Under the pieces are notes generated by a model. The model was not told where the DNA came from. It made no database searches and was given only the letters and a program-made list of their open reading frames with translations. A stretch of DNA of 64,000 nt. Source: Mermis nigrescens (Eukaryota > Nematoda > Enoplea > Mermithida > Mermithidae). Location: positions 124,001 to 188,000 of the forward strand of contig JAVLUZ010000149.1 in assembly GCA_036768485.1 (NCBI GenBank). The letters are read 5' to 3'. The position numbers and the translations under genes were made by a program. Below are positions 11,568 through 24,035 of the stretch, one piece after another; position 1 is the stretch's first letter; every line of letters begins with the position of its first letter.

Positions 11568-11833
11568 CACACGTGGGCAGCAAGAAAATTCTGGGGGGGT
11601 GCAAGATTTTTTTGAAGGTCGAAAAATGGCCTTAAAAATGGTGGTATGGCGATAAAAACACAATTTTTCGACGTTTCTCATCAAGCACTATCCATTGGCA
11701 TCAAAAAATTGCGAAAAAAAACGAAAAAAATTTTCAAAAAATTGAATTTGGGGGGGTATTTTGATTTTTGGGGGGGGGGTATTTTGGTTTTTGGGGGGGT
11801 GCATACCCCCAAACCCCCCCACGCCCAGGTGTG
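11568..11833 (+). mobile_element. MITE A copy 3, hAT-like
   Basis: 266 bp from CACACGTGGGCAGC to GCCCAGGTGTG, with perfect 8-bp duplications attgtaac (11560-11567, 11834-11841). The interior closely matches copy 1, including the shared segment around 'gcactatccattggcatc'. Confidence 0.93.
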
Positions 11834-12107
11834 ATTGTAACCCGACGCCTACGCGTTTATTTATTTCAGTCTTGTGGAGCAGCATTATTCAAAACGGTTC
11901 ATTCATTAATCCAATTTTATACGTTATTCAAATTAGTTGTAACTGAACCTGCCCGTTGGCCGGGTATAAATACCTGTGTCAACGTGTAGTGATTCAGTCA
12001 CGTAACCGGCGTTTACTAATTAAATTACTACAATATGGAACCACGCCGCATTCATTCATTCTTACGTACTCTCCTTGGAATTGCCATTCAAGTGTATTAT
12101 TTAACTA

Positions 12108-12863
12108 GCAAAGAAAAATGCTCCGATGGAACAAAAAAGATGAATATACTTGGAATTGTGGATTATTATGGATGTAAAAGGAGGGGACTAGGAAAAATCT
12201 ACCTAAAGTCGGAAAATCTGCTAAAAATCACACTTTCTCTAAGCAACGCAAAAATCGATGTATATTCTGCGGCCCAACAGATTAAAATAAATATTCAACC
12301 ATAACAATGATTGAAACAGCAGCATGTTAGCTATGCAGTAGCTATGGGAAATGATATTAAGTAAACTAACAGTCTTCCAAGCCAATTGAATGAAATAGCA
12401 AACATCGAAGACAATTGAAGACATGGTTGGTTAAAAACAGTAGGAAACACGTAAGTTGACTTGAAACAGACTTAATGTAGATACACTAGCATGCCCGAAA
12501 CGATTGTGTGCACTAATCAATCGGCTCCTGCTTTGCTTGCTATAATGCTCATAAAACAAAACAACTTTAAATACAATACCTCTTAGTTTTCTATCAATCA
12601 GGTGCCAGCAATTTAAAAAAGTAACCTTGATAGATTTCGTTTATACACTCTTATCTGAAACTTCGAACATTATTTAAAAAAGACACTTTTTTAGAGGCCG
12701 CAGAATATACATCGATTTTTTGCGTTGCTTAGAGAAAGTGTGATTTTTAGCAGATTTTCCGACTTTAGGTAGATTTTTCCTAGTCCCCTCCTTTTACATC
12801 CATAATAATCCACAATTCCAAGTATATTCATCTTTTTTGTTCCATCGGAGCATTTTTCTTTGC
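12108..12863. mobile_element. Fold-back MITE M copy 2 (TA duplication)
   Basis: The inverted arms match those of copy 1 (start GCAAAGAAAAATGCTCCGA). It is flanked by TA at 12106-12107 and 12864-12865. The central spacer differs in length and sequence from copy 1. Confidence 0.82.
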
Positions 12864-13175
12864 TAGTACACTACTTTTAATTAGCGTGATTTCAGTACAT
12901 CAGTCAGTAAACACAATCAGTAATATGCCACAATAATGACAACAGTCCAAGAACGCGGAAAACAATATTGTTCTTAACATCAGCATTATCCTTTTTAAAC
13001 AAGACAACCTTATTGACACCATCCATTTTCAAATTAAAACTGCATTAAGTTATTTCTTCTTAATGTGCAGTTCACTTATAATCAAGCACAAAAATTTAAC
13101 CAACGAATTCACATTGCAAATCCTCACTCAATCAATACACAAGCACAATGTGTTGTGACTTTTGAAATTGAAAAC

Positions 13176-13284
13176 ACCCAATTTTCAATTTTCAAATTGA
13201 AAATTGGATCAATTTTCAAATTGAAAATTGGGTCAATTTTCAAATTGAAAATTGGGTCAATTTTCAAATTGAAAATTGGGTGTT
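13176..13284. repeat. Tandem array of near-perfect palindromes
   Basis: The 26-27 bp unit is repeated about 3.5 times. Each unit contains CAATTTTCAA-A-TTGAAAATTG, two 10-nt complementary arms around one base. The 77-codon frame here (repeating FKLKIGSI) is a by-product of the repeat. Confidence 0.9.
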
Positions 13285-13679
13285 TGAATTTGCGATGAAG
13301 AAATAATCAAAAGATAGTCACTTGGTTTATTTAAGCCGAGTAATAAAATAAGGACCGTCCACAAATTCCAAACTAAACGCAACTAATCTGATCACTATGA
13401 AAAAGTTTTGAAAAATGAGCTTGCTAAGCGAGAGTTGTAAACCAAGAGAAACTTAAAGTTAAAACCTACCATTAAATTATGAGAGAATTATAAAAGATTT
13501 TAAACTTCAAGAAAATGGAAAAGGCGGGATGTTGGTAAATTAGAAGGCAAAGATTTTCGGCAAAAATTCAAAAACTTCACGCAAATATCAAATGTAAGGA
13601 ACACTAACGCTTTGATTTGGTAGTAAAATAAATTTGTAGTATAGACTACATATTAACAACAAATGAATAGTGCAAACTT

Positions 13680-15860
13680 TACACAACTACTAGGTGTAGA
13701 GAATACTAATAGTTTACGGCTTATTAATGTACATGATTACAATAAAGCTGTATATCTTTGTCGACTTCTGTGCACAGTAGTGTGATTGCTGGTTCATTTT
13801 AAACCACTTTTGCAGGCAATTTACATCAATTAAACGATAGCTCTCCATGTGCAAGATTTTGTGAAACATATTATAAACACGGCTAAGAAAGATTTAACTT
13901 TAATGCAACCCATTTAAGACAAAATTACATCTCTTCAATGATCTAAGGACACTTGAACATAATTTTTAAATCACTTTAGATTACTTTTGAGGGTAAACAA
14001 ACTCACTTAATTGATGTCTCACATATGAATCCTTGAAAATTTCTTGACTTCAGTTACAAAGTCTCTGCAAGTCTATCGAATTAGGTTAACACGTAACGTA
14101 AACTTTACACAAACACATAGCGTAAAGAATATTTTAGTCGGATTCGTAATTGTGATATTGCTCCGATATTTCTTTCAACATTTATGGAAAAATGAGTCTC
14201 CATAATGTTTTAAAGACAATAAACATTAGGTTTAAACCACTTTGCAATACTGCTGAGTGTAAGCAAGCGCGCCCAATTGACGTATATATTTCATTCCCTG
14301 TAAATTTTTATATCTCAGGAAAAAATTTCGATTTTTGCAATGCTCTAGAACAAAGGCTAACATGCAGTGTAAAAATTACTCGGATATTATGATCAACATT
14401 CATGAAAAAATTATGTCTCTACAATGGTCTGAGGACATATAAACAATGAATGTAAACTACTTTACATCACTGTTGGATGTAAACAAACGCGCCTACGTGA
14501 CGTCTCACATTTGATCCTTTGAAAACTTCTAGGCTCCAAGAAAAAATTAGGTTTCAGGAATGCTCAAAAACGAAGATAAATATATATCTAGTGTAAACTT
14601 CATGTAAACACCAAGTGTAAAGAAGATTTTAGTCAGATTCGTAATTTTGATATTGTTCCGATATTACGATTAATATTTATGAAAAAATTAAGTCTACATA
14701 ATGTTCTATGGGCAAACTAACAATTGGTGTAAACTACTTTACAACACCGTAGAGTGTAAACATATGCGCCAGACTGGCATATCAAATTTGATTCCTGGTC
14801 CATTTCTAGACTTGATAAACGTGTCCCTGACTCGTAACCGGAGAAGCAGGCAGAAAAAACAAGACAGAAACGCATTTAAAACTCCAAATTTTTGACTTTA
14901 CACTCGCTAAATATTAATGTATAGACAATTTGCTTTGACATGCACCCGATATAAAGCACTTTGTTTTTATTCTATTAGACTTATCCCGACTTCTGGACGG
15001 AGAAAGTGGCGAACAAAAAACGCAACAAAAACGTATTTTCCATCATTTAGAACACTGTAAACTTTAAAATTCCGTACCGAACTCCCCATTGAGTTTAAAG
15101 AAATTCGGTTTGGTACAATTTGTAGCTTTTAAATCGTAGTACATTCCTGTGTGCCAAAATTCTGTTGCAAAAATTATTTGGCATGATTTATCAATCAAAC
15201 TTCGGAAAAAACGTGTTTTTTAGCCCATTTTTTACCTCTGATTTCGAACTTTACACCCCCATAAATAACTCAATATTGCGTTTTTTTAAATGCGGTTTGC
15301 TGCGATGTTTAGCCCCTGTAAGGCACTTTATTAATGCTGTCTTCGATTTGCACTGACTCATAAGCGGAAAAATTTGGCAGAGAAATCTTAGTTAAAATCC
15401 GTTTTTTTACACCATCCACTAGAGTGTAAACTTTAAACCCCAGGATCTAACTCACCATAGAGCATACAAGACTTTGCTTATATGCAGAATGTAGCCCTTG
15501 ATCCGCTCTACATTTCTGTCAGAAAACATTTTAAAAACCTCATAACCGGAGTAAGTATCGGACATAGGAAGGTTGAAAACTCGACCAAAAAGTGCTTTTT
15601 CACCCCCAGATTTTCGCACTCTTTACACTGCCGTTCGATAAATAATGCGAATTTCAAGAAACAAAAAAAGTGTCATCTGTAGAATTCATCCCTCTATTAT
15701 CCTATTCTGTTCAATCCTTCGAGTCATCAATACTCAGTTGTCCACATGCCGCAGTAAAAAGGTCCCAAAATTTGTCCTATGTTATAACGTTACACAAAAA
15801 CTTTACACCTTCTTTACACAGTCAATTTTGAGTTTCAAGAAAAACAAAAAAACACGGGCA
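13680..15860. repeat. Degenerate dispersed/tandem repeats rich in TTTACAC
   Basis: Related segments recur at about 13980-14170, 14200-14450, 14450-14690 and 14690-14900. They share 'gtaaac..ctttac', 'gtgtaaacaa.cgcgcc' and 'agtc(g/a)gattcgtaatt(g/t)tgatatt'. Further TTTACAC/GTGTAAA words continue to about 15810. No coding potential is recognised. Confidence 0.65.
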
Positions 15861-16204
15861 GCGAATTTTTTTATTATCTTTCTTTTAAAAAAAACCGCAC
15901 CTTCCAGAAGTGTCCCGTTATAGCTGTAGGGGGGTGCCCAGGTGTTGGGGGTACCCAAGTATATTATAGGTACGCGCTAACGCGCTACCTATGATATGTA
16001 TGTATGTAGGTACGCACTCCAATCTATAGACATTAGATCGTTATATTGCAATTAATTATATCATACTCGAAGTGAGTACAATTTAAGAAAGCACATCATC
16101 CACCTTCCCTACAGATCTGTGTAGTTTCGCGCACATAGATAATACGAGGCTACAGAATTATAATGTTCCTTGAATTTTAAATTTTGGGATTTTTAAAAAT
16201 TTTA

Positions 16205-16365
16205 ATTTGAAATTTTTTTTCGCAATTTTTGATGCCAATGGATAGTGCTCAATGAGAAACGCTGAAAAATGGTGTTTTCCCCCGCCATACCGACCACTTC
16301 AAGGTTATTTTTTTACCTTTGAAAAAATCTTGCACCCCCCAGAACTTTGGCGGCGCGCACCTATG
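16205..16365 (-). mobile_element. MITE A copy 4, 5'-truncated
   Basis: Reverse orientation. The 'gatgccaatggatagtgct' core and the end CGCGCACCTATG are present; the opposite terminus is missing or unrecognisable. Confidence 0.75.
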
Positions 16366-16591
16366 ATCGTAACCCTCGGTCTACTGTCGACGAAAATTCT
16401 TAGAATTTATGCACGAATATATTTGAAACAGGCAATAATGGCTCGGTGGACGACAACTCAGAATATGCAAAAATTTAGTAACAAATTTTCGAAAGTAGAT
16501 CAAAAGTTATTTGTTAGTGCCTCTTACTATAATATCAAAATTAGTACTGTGAGACTGTAATTGTTCTTTTCCCTTCTCTTCTTGTCGTCTG

Positions 16592-16772
16592 CCTGCAGTG
16601 TTGCCAGGTTGGTAGTTTTACTACCATTTTGGTAGTTTTTGAAGGCATTTGGTAGTTTTGGGTCCCTATGCTTAACCACAGGGTGGTAGTTTTTTCTGAG
16701 CATCAAAAACACTTTTTTTGGTGTTTTTGAGTAGTTTTAACAGTTTTTGGAAATTTTGACCTGGCAACACTG
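16592..16772. mobile_element. Short hAT-like MITE P
   Basis: Perfect 14-bp inverted ends CAGTGTTGCCAGGT (16596) and ACCTGGCAACACTG (ending 16772). Flanked by gtcgtctg at 16584-16591 and 16773-16780, with four extra bases (cctg) between the left duplication and the inverted end. The interior repeats 'ggtagtttt' several times. Confidence 0.72.
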
Positions 16773-17208
16773 GTCGTCTGATGGTTAGCGTGGCGGGGCA
16801 TAAGTGCAAAAGGTGGCGCTAACGCTGGCGCTGGCCCTGGCGCACATAAGGGGTGCAAGGCGGCGCTGGCAATGGCGCTGGCGCTGGCCTTGGCCCTCGC
16901 CAACGGCAAAAGTTGGCGCTGGCCCTGGCCCTCGCCAACTGGGGTAAAAGGAGGCGCTGGCGTTGGCCCAACTGGGTAAAAGGTAGCGCTGGCGCTGGCG
17001 CTGGCCCTGGCCATTGCCGCCTGGGTAAAAGGTACCGCTGGCGCTGGCCCTCGCCAACTGGGTAAGAGGTGGCGCTGGCCCTGACTCTGGCCCACGTCAA
17101 CTGGGTAAAGGTGGCGCTGGCGCTGGCCCTGGCCCTCGCCAAATGGGTAAAGGTGGCGCTGGCGCTGGCCCTGGCCCTCGCCAACTGGTTAAAACGTGGC
17201 GCTGGCGC

Positions 17209-17617
17209 CACAGGCGTAGCCAGGATTTTCGCCAGGGGGGATTCCAAAAAAAAAATTTTTCGGTTTAAAAAAAAACGCGTAAAAACGCGCGGGGCCGTTA
17301 AATAACGTGTTTTTTGGGCTTTTTCACATCATCCTGCACGATTTAAGCCATTGAAAAATTTAATTTTCTCTAAAAAAGTTTTTCATGTTTTTGACGGAAA
17401 AAATGCTTCTTATGCGCGCGAAGCGCTAATTTTTTGATTTTTCACCACATAAGGGTAGAAACTGCCAAATAATAGGGATAAACCGGCGCGAAGCACCGAA
17501 TTTTCCGATTTTTCGTCGCAAAAACAGCATCACGCAAACCATATTGCTTACTTTTTGAAAAATATAAAAATTTTCCACAGGGGGAATTCCCCCCCCTTCC
17601 CCATGGCTACGCCGGCG
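17209..17617. mobile_element. Element E-like copy nested in L
   Basis: 409 bp, starting CACAGGCGTAGCCAGG and ending CATGGCTACGCCGGCG. Flanked by gctggcgc (17201-17208, 17618-17625). Contains two GCGAAGC hairpin motifs (17418, 17488). Confidence 0.82.
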
Positions 17618-17728
17618 GCTGGCGCTGGCCCTGGCTCTCGTCAACTGGGTAAAAGGTGGTGGTGGCGCTCGGCTTGGCTTTGGCCACAGCCAAGTGGGTA
17701 AAAGGTAGCACCAGCCATTTGCCCTAGC

Positions 17729-18470
17729 CACTGTTTTTTTTTGTACGAGACAAAGATTTTGAGGCTCGTACAAAGATTTTCGGAGCCATCTTTGTACAAT
17801 GTACAAAGACTTTTGGGGCGAAGTAATAGTAATTTTAACGTTTTTTGGAGTATTTTTTAGCAAAATTCCTAAAATTTTCGAGCGCTTCGCGCCGAGTATC
17901 ATAATTACATTCTATTAAGCTCCAAGTGCGGGCATTTAACACTCCAATATCTATCTGTAAGCATCTTTGTACAGATTGAAGCATCTTCTACATCTATTTC
18001 CACTGTTTTATAAAGATTTGATGGAGAAAAAAGAACTATTAAACAACCTTGCACTGTTTTCTGCCGTTTGAAGATAAAATTGACTCTTTTATCTTTGCAT
18101 TGCATTAAATTCATAAGCAAATTGGTGTCTATTATGAGATTCAGTCAGCACATTGCAACCGCTTATTATTTATAATTGTGTAACACAAGTCATTTTAACT
18201 TGCTGAGTCGAATTTTATGTGTAATTTTAACCTAAGACTCGTGAAAATTTTGGCGTTTCGGGCCGAACTAATATAATCAGCTGAATTTAGGACAAAGTTA
18301 CACCTTTTGCAAAGCGTGCGGGTCACGGATAACAATCTAGTAGTATGTAAAAATGTGTACATTTAATTGCATATCTATACGTTATATGTACAAAAAATTT
18401 TCACTTGTACAAAGACTTTTCCGGAGATCTTTGTACATGTACAAAGAGGCTCGTACAAAATAAAACAGTG
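17729..18470. mobile_element. Element G copy nested in L
   Basis: 742 bp, ends CACTGTTTTTTTTTGTACGAG and GTACAAAATAAAACAGTG. Perfect 8-bp duplications gccctagc (17721-17728, 18471-18478). Carries subterminal TTTGTACATGTACAAA palindromes and a GCTTCGC hairpin motif at 17884. Confidence 0.88.
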
Positions 18471-18998
18471 GCCCTAGCTGATGTCAGCAAAGCTAGCAAT
18501 GATGTTTTATATAGCTTCTATGAAACATTAAAATACGGGTTAAACCTAATTATAGTAATTTATTATTCAAATGAAGGTAGAAGGCATCTTAAATGTTGTA
18601 CAGACTATACTAACCTATTGAACTGAAAATTTTAAAATTAGCTTTGCTGACATCAGCTAGGGCAAATGGCTGGCGTTACCTTTTACCCACTTGGCTGTGG
18701 CCAAAGCCAAGCCAAGCGCCAGCAACACCTTTTATCCAGTTGACGAGGGCCAGCGCCAGCGCCACCTTTTACCCAGTTGGTGAGGGCCAGGGCCAGCGCC
18801 AGCGCCACCTTTTATCCAGTTGGCGAGGGCCAGCGCCAGCGCCACCTTTACCCAGGTGGCAATGGCCAGGGCCAGCGCCAGCGCCACCTTTACTCAGTTG
18901 GCGAGGGCCAGCGCCAGCGCCAGCGCCACCTTTTACCCATGTGCGCCAGGGCCAGCGCCAGCGCCAGCACCACCTTTACCCACGCCCTAGCGTGGCGG

Positions 18999-19131
18999 CA
19001 CAGGTGGGCGGCAACAAAATTCTGCGCAGGAGTGTGCAAGACAAAGGTCAAAAAATAGTCTTAAAACTGGTGGTATGGCGAAAAAGCACCATTTTTCAAC
19101 GTTTCTCATCGAGCACTATCCTTTGTATAAG
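18999..19131 (+). mobile_element. MITE A copy 5, truncated
   Basis: Begins CACAGGTGGGCGGC and shares the A interior (…gtggtatggcgaaaaagcacc) before homology ends near 19131. Confidence 0.78.
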
Positions 19132-19327
19132 CGGAGCTAGGATTTTTCCGGCATTGTCTGCTCGCACGCCCGTGCGGCCAGTATTGGTCTATTCGCACTA
19201 ACATCTACAGTAAACAATGCATACAAAACTTGCGCAAACTTACCGATCGTTTACTGTTATCTGCTAATGTGTAATCGTCTTTAATAATTTAAATCGCTCA
19301 ATTGTGTTCATGATTTGCGTTTTAATT

Positions 19328-20680
19328 TAGGCGTAGCCAGGGCCGGGACATTGAGGGCACATTCCCCCCCCTGAAATTTTTCAGAAATATTGTTGATTTT
19401 TCTGTTGCAATAATGTGTGTCCAGAAGACTGAGTTAAAAAAGGCAAAAACGTCAAAATTTTTCCTGCGCTTTGCGCCGAGTCATTATTATTTATTGCTAT
19501 ATAGATCCAATAACTTTAAAAGCTAGAATCAGCTGAAATAGTCCAGCACTTCACATCACTTTAGCAATTTAATGTAATATTTGTTCGTTGAATGAAACTG
19601 CGCATGCTTGTTGAGCATAATACTAAAAGTGCGAAAATGATTGTGTATATACCAGTTTGTCTATTCTCTGCTTTGTTTGTCTTTTGTGTACAGTTTGTCT
19701 ATTCTTTGCTTTGTTTATCTTTCTTTACAAGGACCCGTAATCCTATTTTAAATGAAAGGAATGGCCGAATTTCCTTATGTTTTTGCGCATTTGCTGTTTT
19801 CTTAACTGCATCTTGTTTATAAGAAGGCCACTAATGGGCCTGAAAACGGTAAGAACAACATTTTAATTGATATATTATTCTATATATTATTGGCAGCGAC
19901 CTGTTGCTGCGCTATGTACTTAGCAGAGATCGAAAAACGCATTTCAGCTCAGAAGTTTTGTGCAATGTAGGAGTTCGTCAATTTTAAGTATTTTTGGGCT
20001 TGATTCAGAACCGAGATTTGGCCGATTTTGCGAAAATTTAACGTTAATATTTAACATTGAAATGCTTTTTTTACAAAATTTTTGGGACTGCCCCGGACCC
20101 CGCTGGGAACGCCTGAGCGCGTCACTCTAGACCCCTTGCAGCCAAAAATCTCGTTATACATGTGCAACGATATTTTAAAGATAACAAGCCAGGTAAGAGG
20201 GTTGAGAATTTCTAAAAATTTCCGGTGTTTCGCGCCGGCATTAATTTGTCTGTTTTGTATGATTTAAATGGTATAAATTTAGTTTAAAGTGCAAAAATGT
20301 CAAAATTTTACGGCGCCTAGCGCCGCCACTTACTGTTGCTTCTTTTTGTAGAGCTCCAGCATTGCGTTTCAAAGCCTGAATCACTCAAAATATCTTCAGA
20401 CAAAGTTAGTAATTCGCAGTATTCTTGTTAGAAGCTTGAACTGTCAAAATTGTTTTGTACAAATTTGATAATTTTCCGCTCTGTCCGACTACTAGTACTC
20501 ACAGAGCTACAAAATGTTAAGAATGGTAAAAAATGACTAAATTTCTTGGCACTTTGGGCCACACACTACTAAAGGTCGAAAAACTTAGTTTTACTATACG
20601 TTACGTTACTGGCATTCAACGCGAAAATAGTTTTAAAAAATTTTTTGTTTATGCCTCCCCCGAAGTGGCTACACCTCTGG
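19328..20680 (-). mobile_element. Element E copy 3, hAT-like
   Basis: 1,353 bp, starting TAGGCGTAGCCAGGG and ending GTGGCTACACCTCTGG. Perfect 8-bp duplications ttttaatt (19320-19327, 20681-20688). The interior matches 42600-43776 and 49500-50800 on the opposite strand. The short open frames inside, such as 19592-19822, are not conserved as proteins. Confidence 0.88.
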
Positions 20681-21124
20681 TTTTAATTGAGAAATGGCAA
20701 ATATCAGTCTTTTTAGCCTGTAGTGCGTGAGGACTTCAATTTTGAATCGTAAAATTAAAATTTTTACAAAATCAGCCGAATCACAGCTGTGAATTCACCC
20801 TTAAAATGGTCAAAGTTTATCAGCCAATCCATAATCGTCACTGAAAAATTGTTGTCGAGACAAGACAAGACGGCATTGGCGTAGCTGGTTCATATATGTA
20901 TTAAAATAACGACGTTATCAGTGCGTATACAGCAAGTAGTATCCGGTGAAAGCGGCCACCTAACTGGTTTGATTTAAGTCAAGTCGAAAACAAATAAGAC
21001 AGTCCTCGAATTTTTTCAGTAGATTCATGTAACTGACCACTTGGTCAGTCCATGATACTAAGCCTTAGTCGAATCAGCTGGTAAACCAATGCAAAACATT
21101 ATGAATACCTTGCATTCTTTATCG

Positions 21125-21205
21125 AAATCAACCAGCGTTAGTCGATTGGTTATGGTTCTGGACTTTAGAGCAAGAGGTCCACGTTTCAAATCCGACTGCC
21201 AGCAA
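21125..21205 (+). repeat. tRNA-derived SINE-like segment
   Basis: Contains TAGTCGATTGG, resembling an RNA polymerase III A box, and GTTTCAAATCC about 50 bases later, resembling a B box (9 of 11 consensus positions). The anticodon arm pairs poorly, so this is a decayed tRNA-like sequence rather than a functional tRNA. Confidence 0.35.
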
Positions 21206-21414
21206 CTTTCTCTCGTTTCCTCAGACGCTACCGACTGCACACATACGCCCTCATAATATGTCTAGTTAATACATATGTGAACCAGCTACATGTATGCTGA
21301 CAAGACAAGAAGATATTTATTGTCCAGAAAAATACACAAAATTCGGTAAAACACAAATACATGGTAAAACAGCGACTGAACAGAAGGATATGCAGATCAC
21401 GGAGTGTGATACAA

Positions 21415-22700
21415 CTAGGTAAGCCCTAACAATAAAATTGTAAAATCAACATTTAGGAGCTCTTTCTTGAACAAAGAAACGTTAGGAGAAGCGACTTCAT
21501 GATCAGGTAAGTTGTCTCGAATTTTTAAATAGCATTGCGAAAAGTCGTTGAGGTGAGCATCAGAACGGATAACTGGTAACGTAAGTTTATGACGATTTTC
21601 AGCTCTAGTAATGCCGGAACTAAAAATGGAAAATTCATTAGCATCAATACAAGATAAACCGTTAATGATTTGATACATGAGACAGACATATGTGAAGACG
21701 ACGAAGTTCTAAAGAAGGTAGGTTTAGAAGCTTCAGGCGTTCAAGATAGGATAAATTGCTATGAAAAGCAAAAAGACGTTTAGTAAATTTACACTGAACA
21801 TTTTCAAGACGATTTATATCATTTGCATACTATGGATTCCATCTTATATAAGTAGTACAGGCCCTAACTGAGATATCTTTATCACAAGAAAGAAAAGCTT
21901 TGTGTATTAGAATAGGTACAAGGAGAAACAGCTTTTTTAATTACGTGATTTGAATATTCCTTACAATTAAGATTATGAAAAATATAAATACCCAGATCGA
22001 GAACGGAAGTAATGTCATTTGGAATAGTTATATTATTCAAAGAATAAAGCTCTTTTGGATTTTTTCCACCAAGATGTAAAACTGTACATTTTTCCGCAGC
22101 AACAGAAAGTTGCCAATTAATAGACCAATTATAAATATTATCCAGATCGTTTTGCGTTAAATGAGAGTCAGAAGATGGACCAAAGATTTTGACATGAGCA
22201 AAGAGGTAAATTTTACTATATTGAATCAAGTTACATAGGTCATTAACATAAATTAAGAATAAAAGAGGACAAATACAACTACCTTGAGGGACACCACTGC
22301 CAACAGGCATGAAGTCAGAAAAAACTCCGTTAATACAAACATGCTGAGACCGACCATGTAAACAAATCGAGCCAATTAAAAAGTAGACCTTTTATTCCTT
22401 ATTTTGAGAGCTTGTATAAAAACTTAGATAACGGGATTTTATCAGAAGCTTTCAAAAAGTCGATGTAAGCTACATCGACAGGAGTCCTATTGCTCAAAGA
22501 TACCGTCCAGCTGTGTTTACATTTAACTTGTTGTAATTCACATGACTTAGATTTTAGAAAACCAAACTGAGAAGAAGATAAGAGTCTGTTTGTAGTGAGA
22601 AAATCGACAATTTTTGAGTTAATCAAACTTTCCATGATTTAACTTAATGAGCAGGAAATAGAAATTGGTCTGTAATTACTTACTAAGACTGCGTCTCCTT
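21415..22700 (-). pseudogene. LINE ORF2, reverse transcriptase and C-terminal part
   Basis: The piece at 22635-22399 has QFGFLKSKSC and DVAYIDFLKASDK, matching RT motif A. The piece at 22310-21882 has GVPQGSCICPLLFLIYVNDL (RT B-type motif). The catalytic FADD box that should follow reads FAHVKIFG, one residue short and lacking the paired aspartates, so polymerase activity is lost. The tail at 21678-21415 fits the usual region after RT. In life the protein would nick target DNA and copy its own RNA in place. Confidence 0.85.
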
Positions 22701-22958
22701 TTTTAAAGACAGGAATAACATTGGCCAATTCCATAAATTGGGGACAGTGCTAGTTAAAAAGGAAACATCAAAGATGCTTGCTAAAGGCTCAGCAAGATAA
22801 TTTAAAAGTTTTTTTCAAAAAATTGACAGAGTCCGTCAGGACCGATAGAAAAAGAACTTTTTATTCGATTTAAATCCAGTTGCACGTTTCAAGCGTCAAA
22901 ATGAATGGTTTGCAATGCGAAACCAGTCATTCAATCTAAAAATGGAAGATGATTATTA

Positions 22959-23960
22959 TCAAGACAAAAAAACAGAAAAAAAGTATTTATTAAACAAATT
23001 TACCTTCTCAATAGGATCAGAAAAGATTTTATGGTCATGGAGAAGAGGTGGGAAAGAGCGATGGTTATTCAACCGATTATTGACAAATTTATAAAAGGAT
23101 TTTAAACTTTTGTCAGAAAGAAGATTAATTTCTTCAGAAGCAGAGAAATTTTTAATTTCATCATCCATTTTTTTGCAAAAAGATTTATATTTGATTTTTG
23201 TATCAGTGGAGTGATGAAGTTTATGTTTCTTCCAAAGCATACGTTTCTTGGTTAACATTCTTTCAATCAGTTTAGGATGTGTACGTTTCATGGGCTTTGG
23301 ATGAGTCAAGGGGACAAATGCATAAATTAAAGAGTGTAGCACTCCAACAAACAAATTGTACATATTATTTACATCAGAACAGGAATCAAAAAGATCAGGC
23401 CAAGAAATCTGAGACACTGCAAGACTTGGCGCATTAAAATCAGCTTTACGAAAGTTGAAAAAAGATGATTGAGGATTTTTAATTGGCATCAAAAGACAAT
23501 CGAATATAATTGAATTATGGTCACTATTAGAAAGAGGAATATCAACTTATACGTTACAAATTTGATCAGATGCAAAGAGAAGATCTAGTATATTATTATC
23601 ATTAGTATTTTCTGTTATCAACTGATGTAAATCAGTGCCTGAAAGTGTGTCGAAAAATAGGGTATTAAGATTATCAGTACGAACCGAATTAATCCGCCAA
23701 TTAATTTTTGGCAAATTAAAATCTCCTAAGATTACAAAAGGAGAAGGAACAGAACAAGCCCATTCAGTACATCTACATAAAATTTCAGCATAAGCTAGGT
23801 CAAAGTCAGGGGGTTGGTAAACCAGAATAAATCTGATCTTTCTATCAGAATCAAAAATATCAGTTATTAGAATCTTGGAAGCTGTAAAAGCGGGTGGCGG
23901 AAAAAACTTTCAGAAAAAATAGAGCATCAAAACTCCCTAATTCAGCAAAAGGTGTAAATT
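22959..23960 (-). pseudogene. LINE ORF2, endonuclease and linker
   Basis: ILGDFNLPKINW (about 23700-23745) and SNSDHNS (about 23505-23530) are hallmark APE-type endonuclease motifs. A TAA interrupts the frame just before the SDH motif. The long open piece 23492-22959 is the basic linker between endonuclease and RT. Confidence 0.85.
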
Positions 23961-24035
23961 ACTGAGTTTTTTCAAAAGATTTCGTGCATTAGTTTAAGAA
24001 TATTGAAATTTTAAATAATCTTGGGGCGCGGATAC

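Larger units (their letters stand above)
16796..18989. mobile_element. Element L, hAT-like, with minisatellite inverted arms
   Basis: Flanked by 8-bp duplications gcgtggcg (16788-16795, 18990-18997). The left arm (about 16800-17208 and 17618-17715) and right arm (about 18665-18985, inverted) consist of a GC-rich minisatellite. Its core is GGCGCTGGCGCTGGCCCT with CTCGCCAACTGGGTAAAAGG. Two other elements are nested inside (17209-17617 and 17729-18470). Frames over the arms encode only Ala/Ser/Pro/Gln/Arg-type repeats. Confidence 0.75.

Noticed and set aside
13176..13284. CRISPR-like short regular repeats
   Set aside because: The units are contiguous palindromes without unique spacers, and the genome is animal.
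16703..17247. Ala/Ser/Pro/Gln-rich frames on both strands
   Set aside because: They are translations of the element L minisatellite; several frames are open at once because of the repeat composition.
19592..19822. 76-codon frame with a hydrophobic stretch
   Set aside because: It lies in element E copy 3; the matching positions in other E copies do not keep the frame.
21137..21205. Functional tRNA gene
   Set aside because: A and B boxes are approximate and the anticodon stem does not pair well; recorded only as SINE-like.
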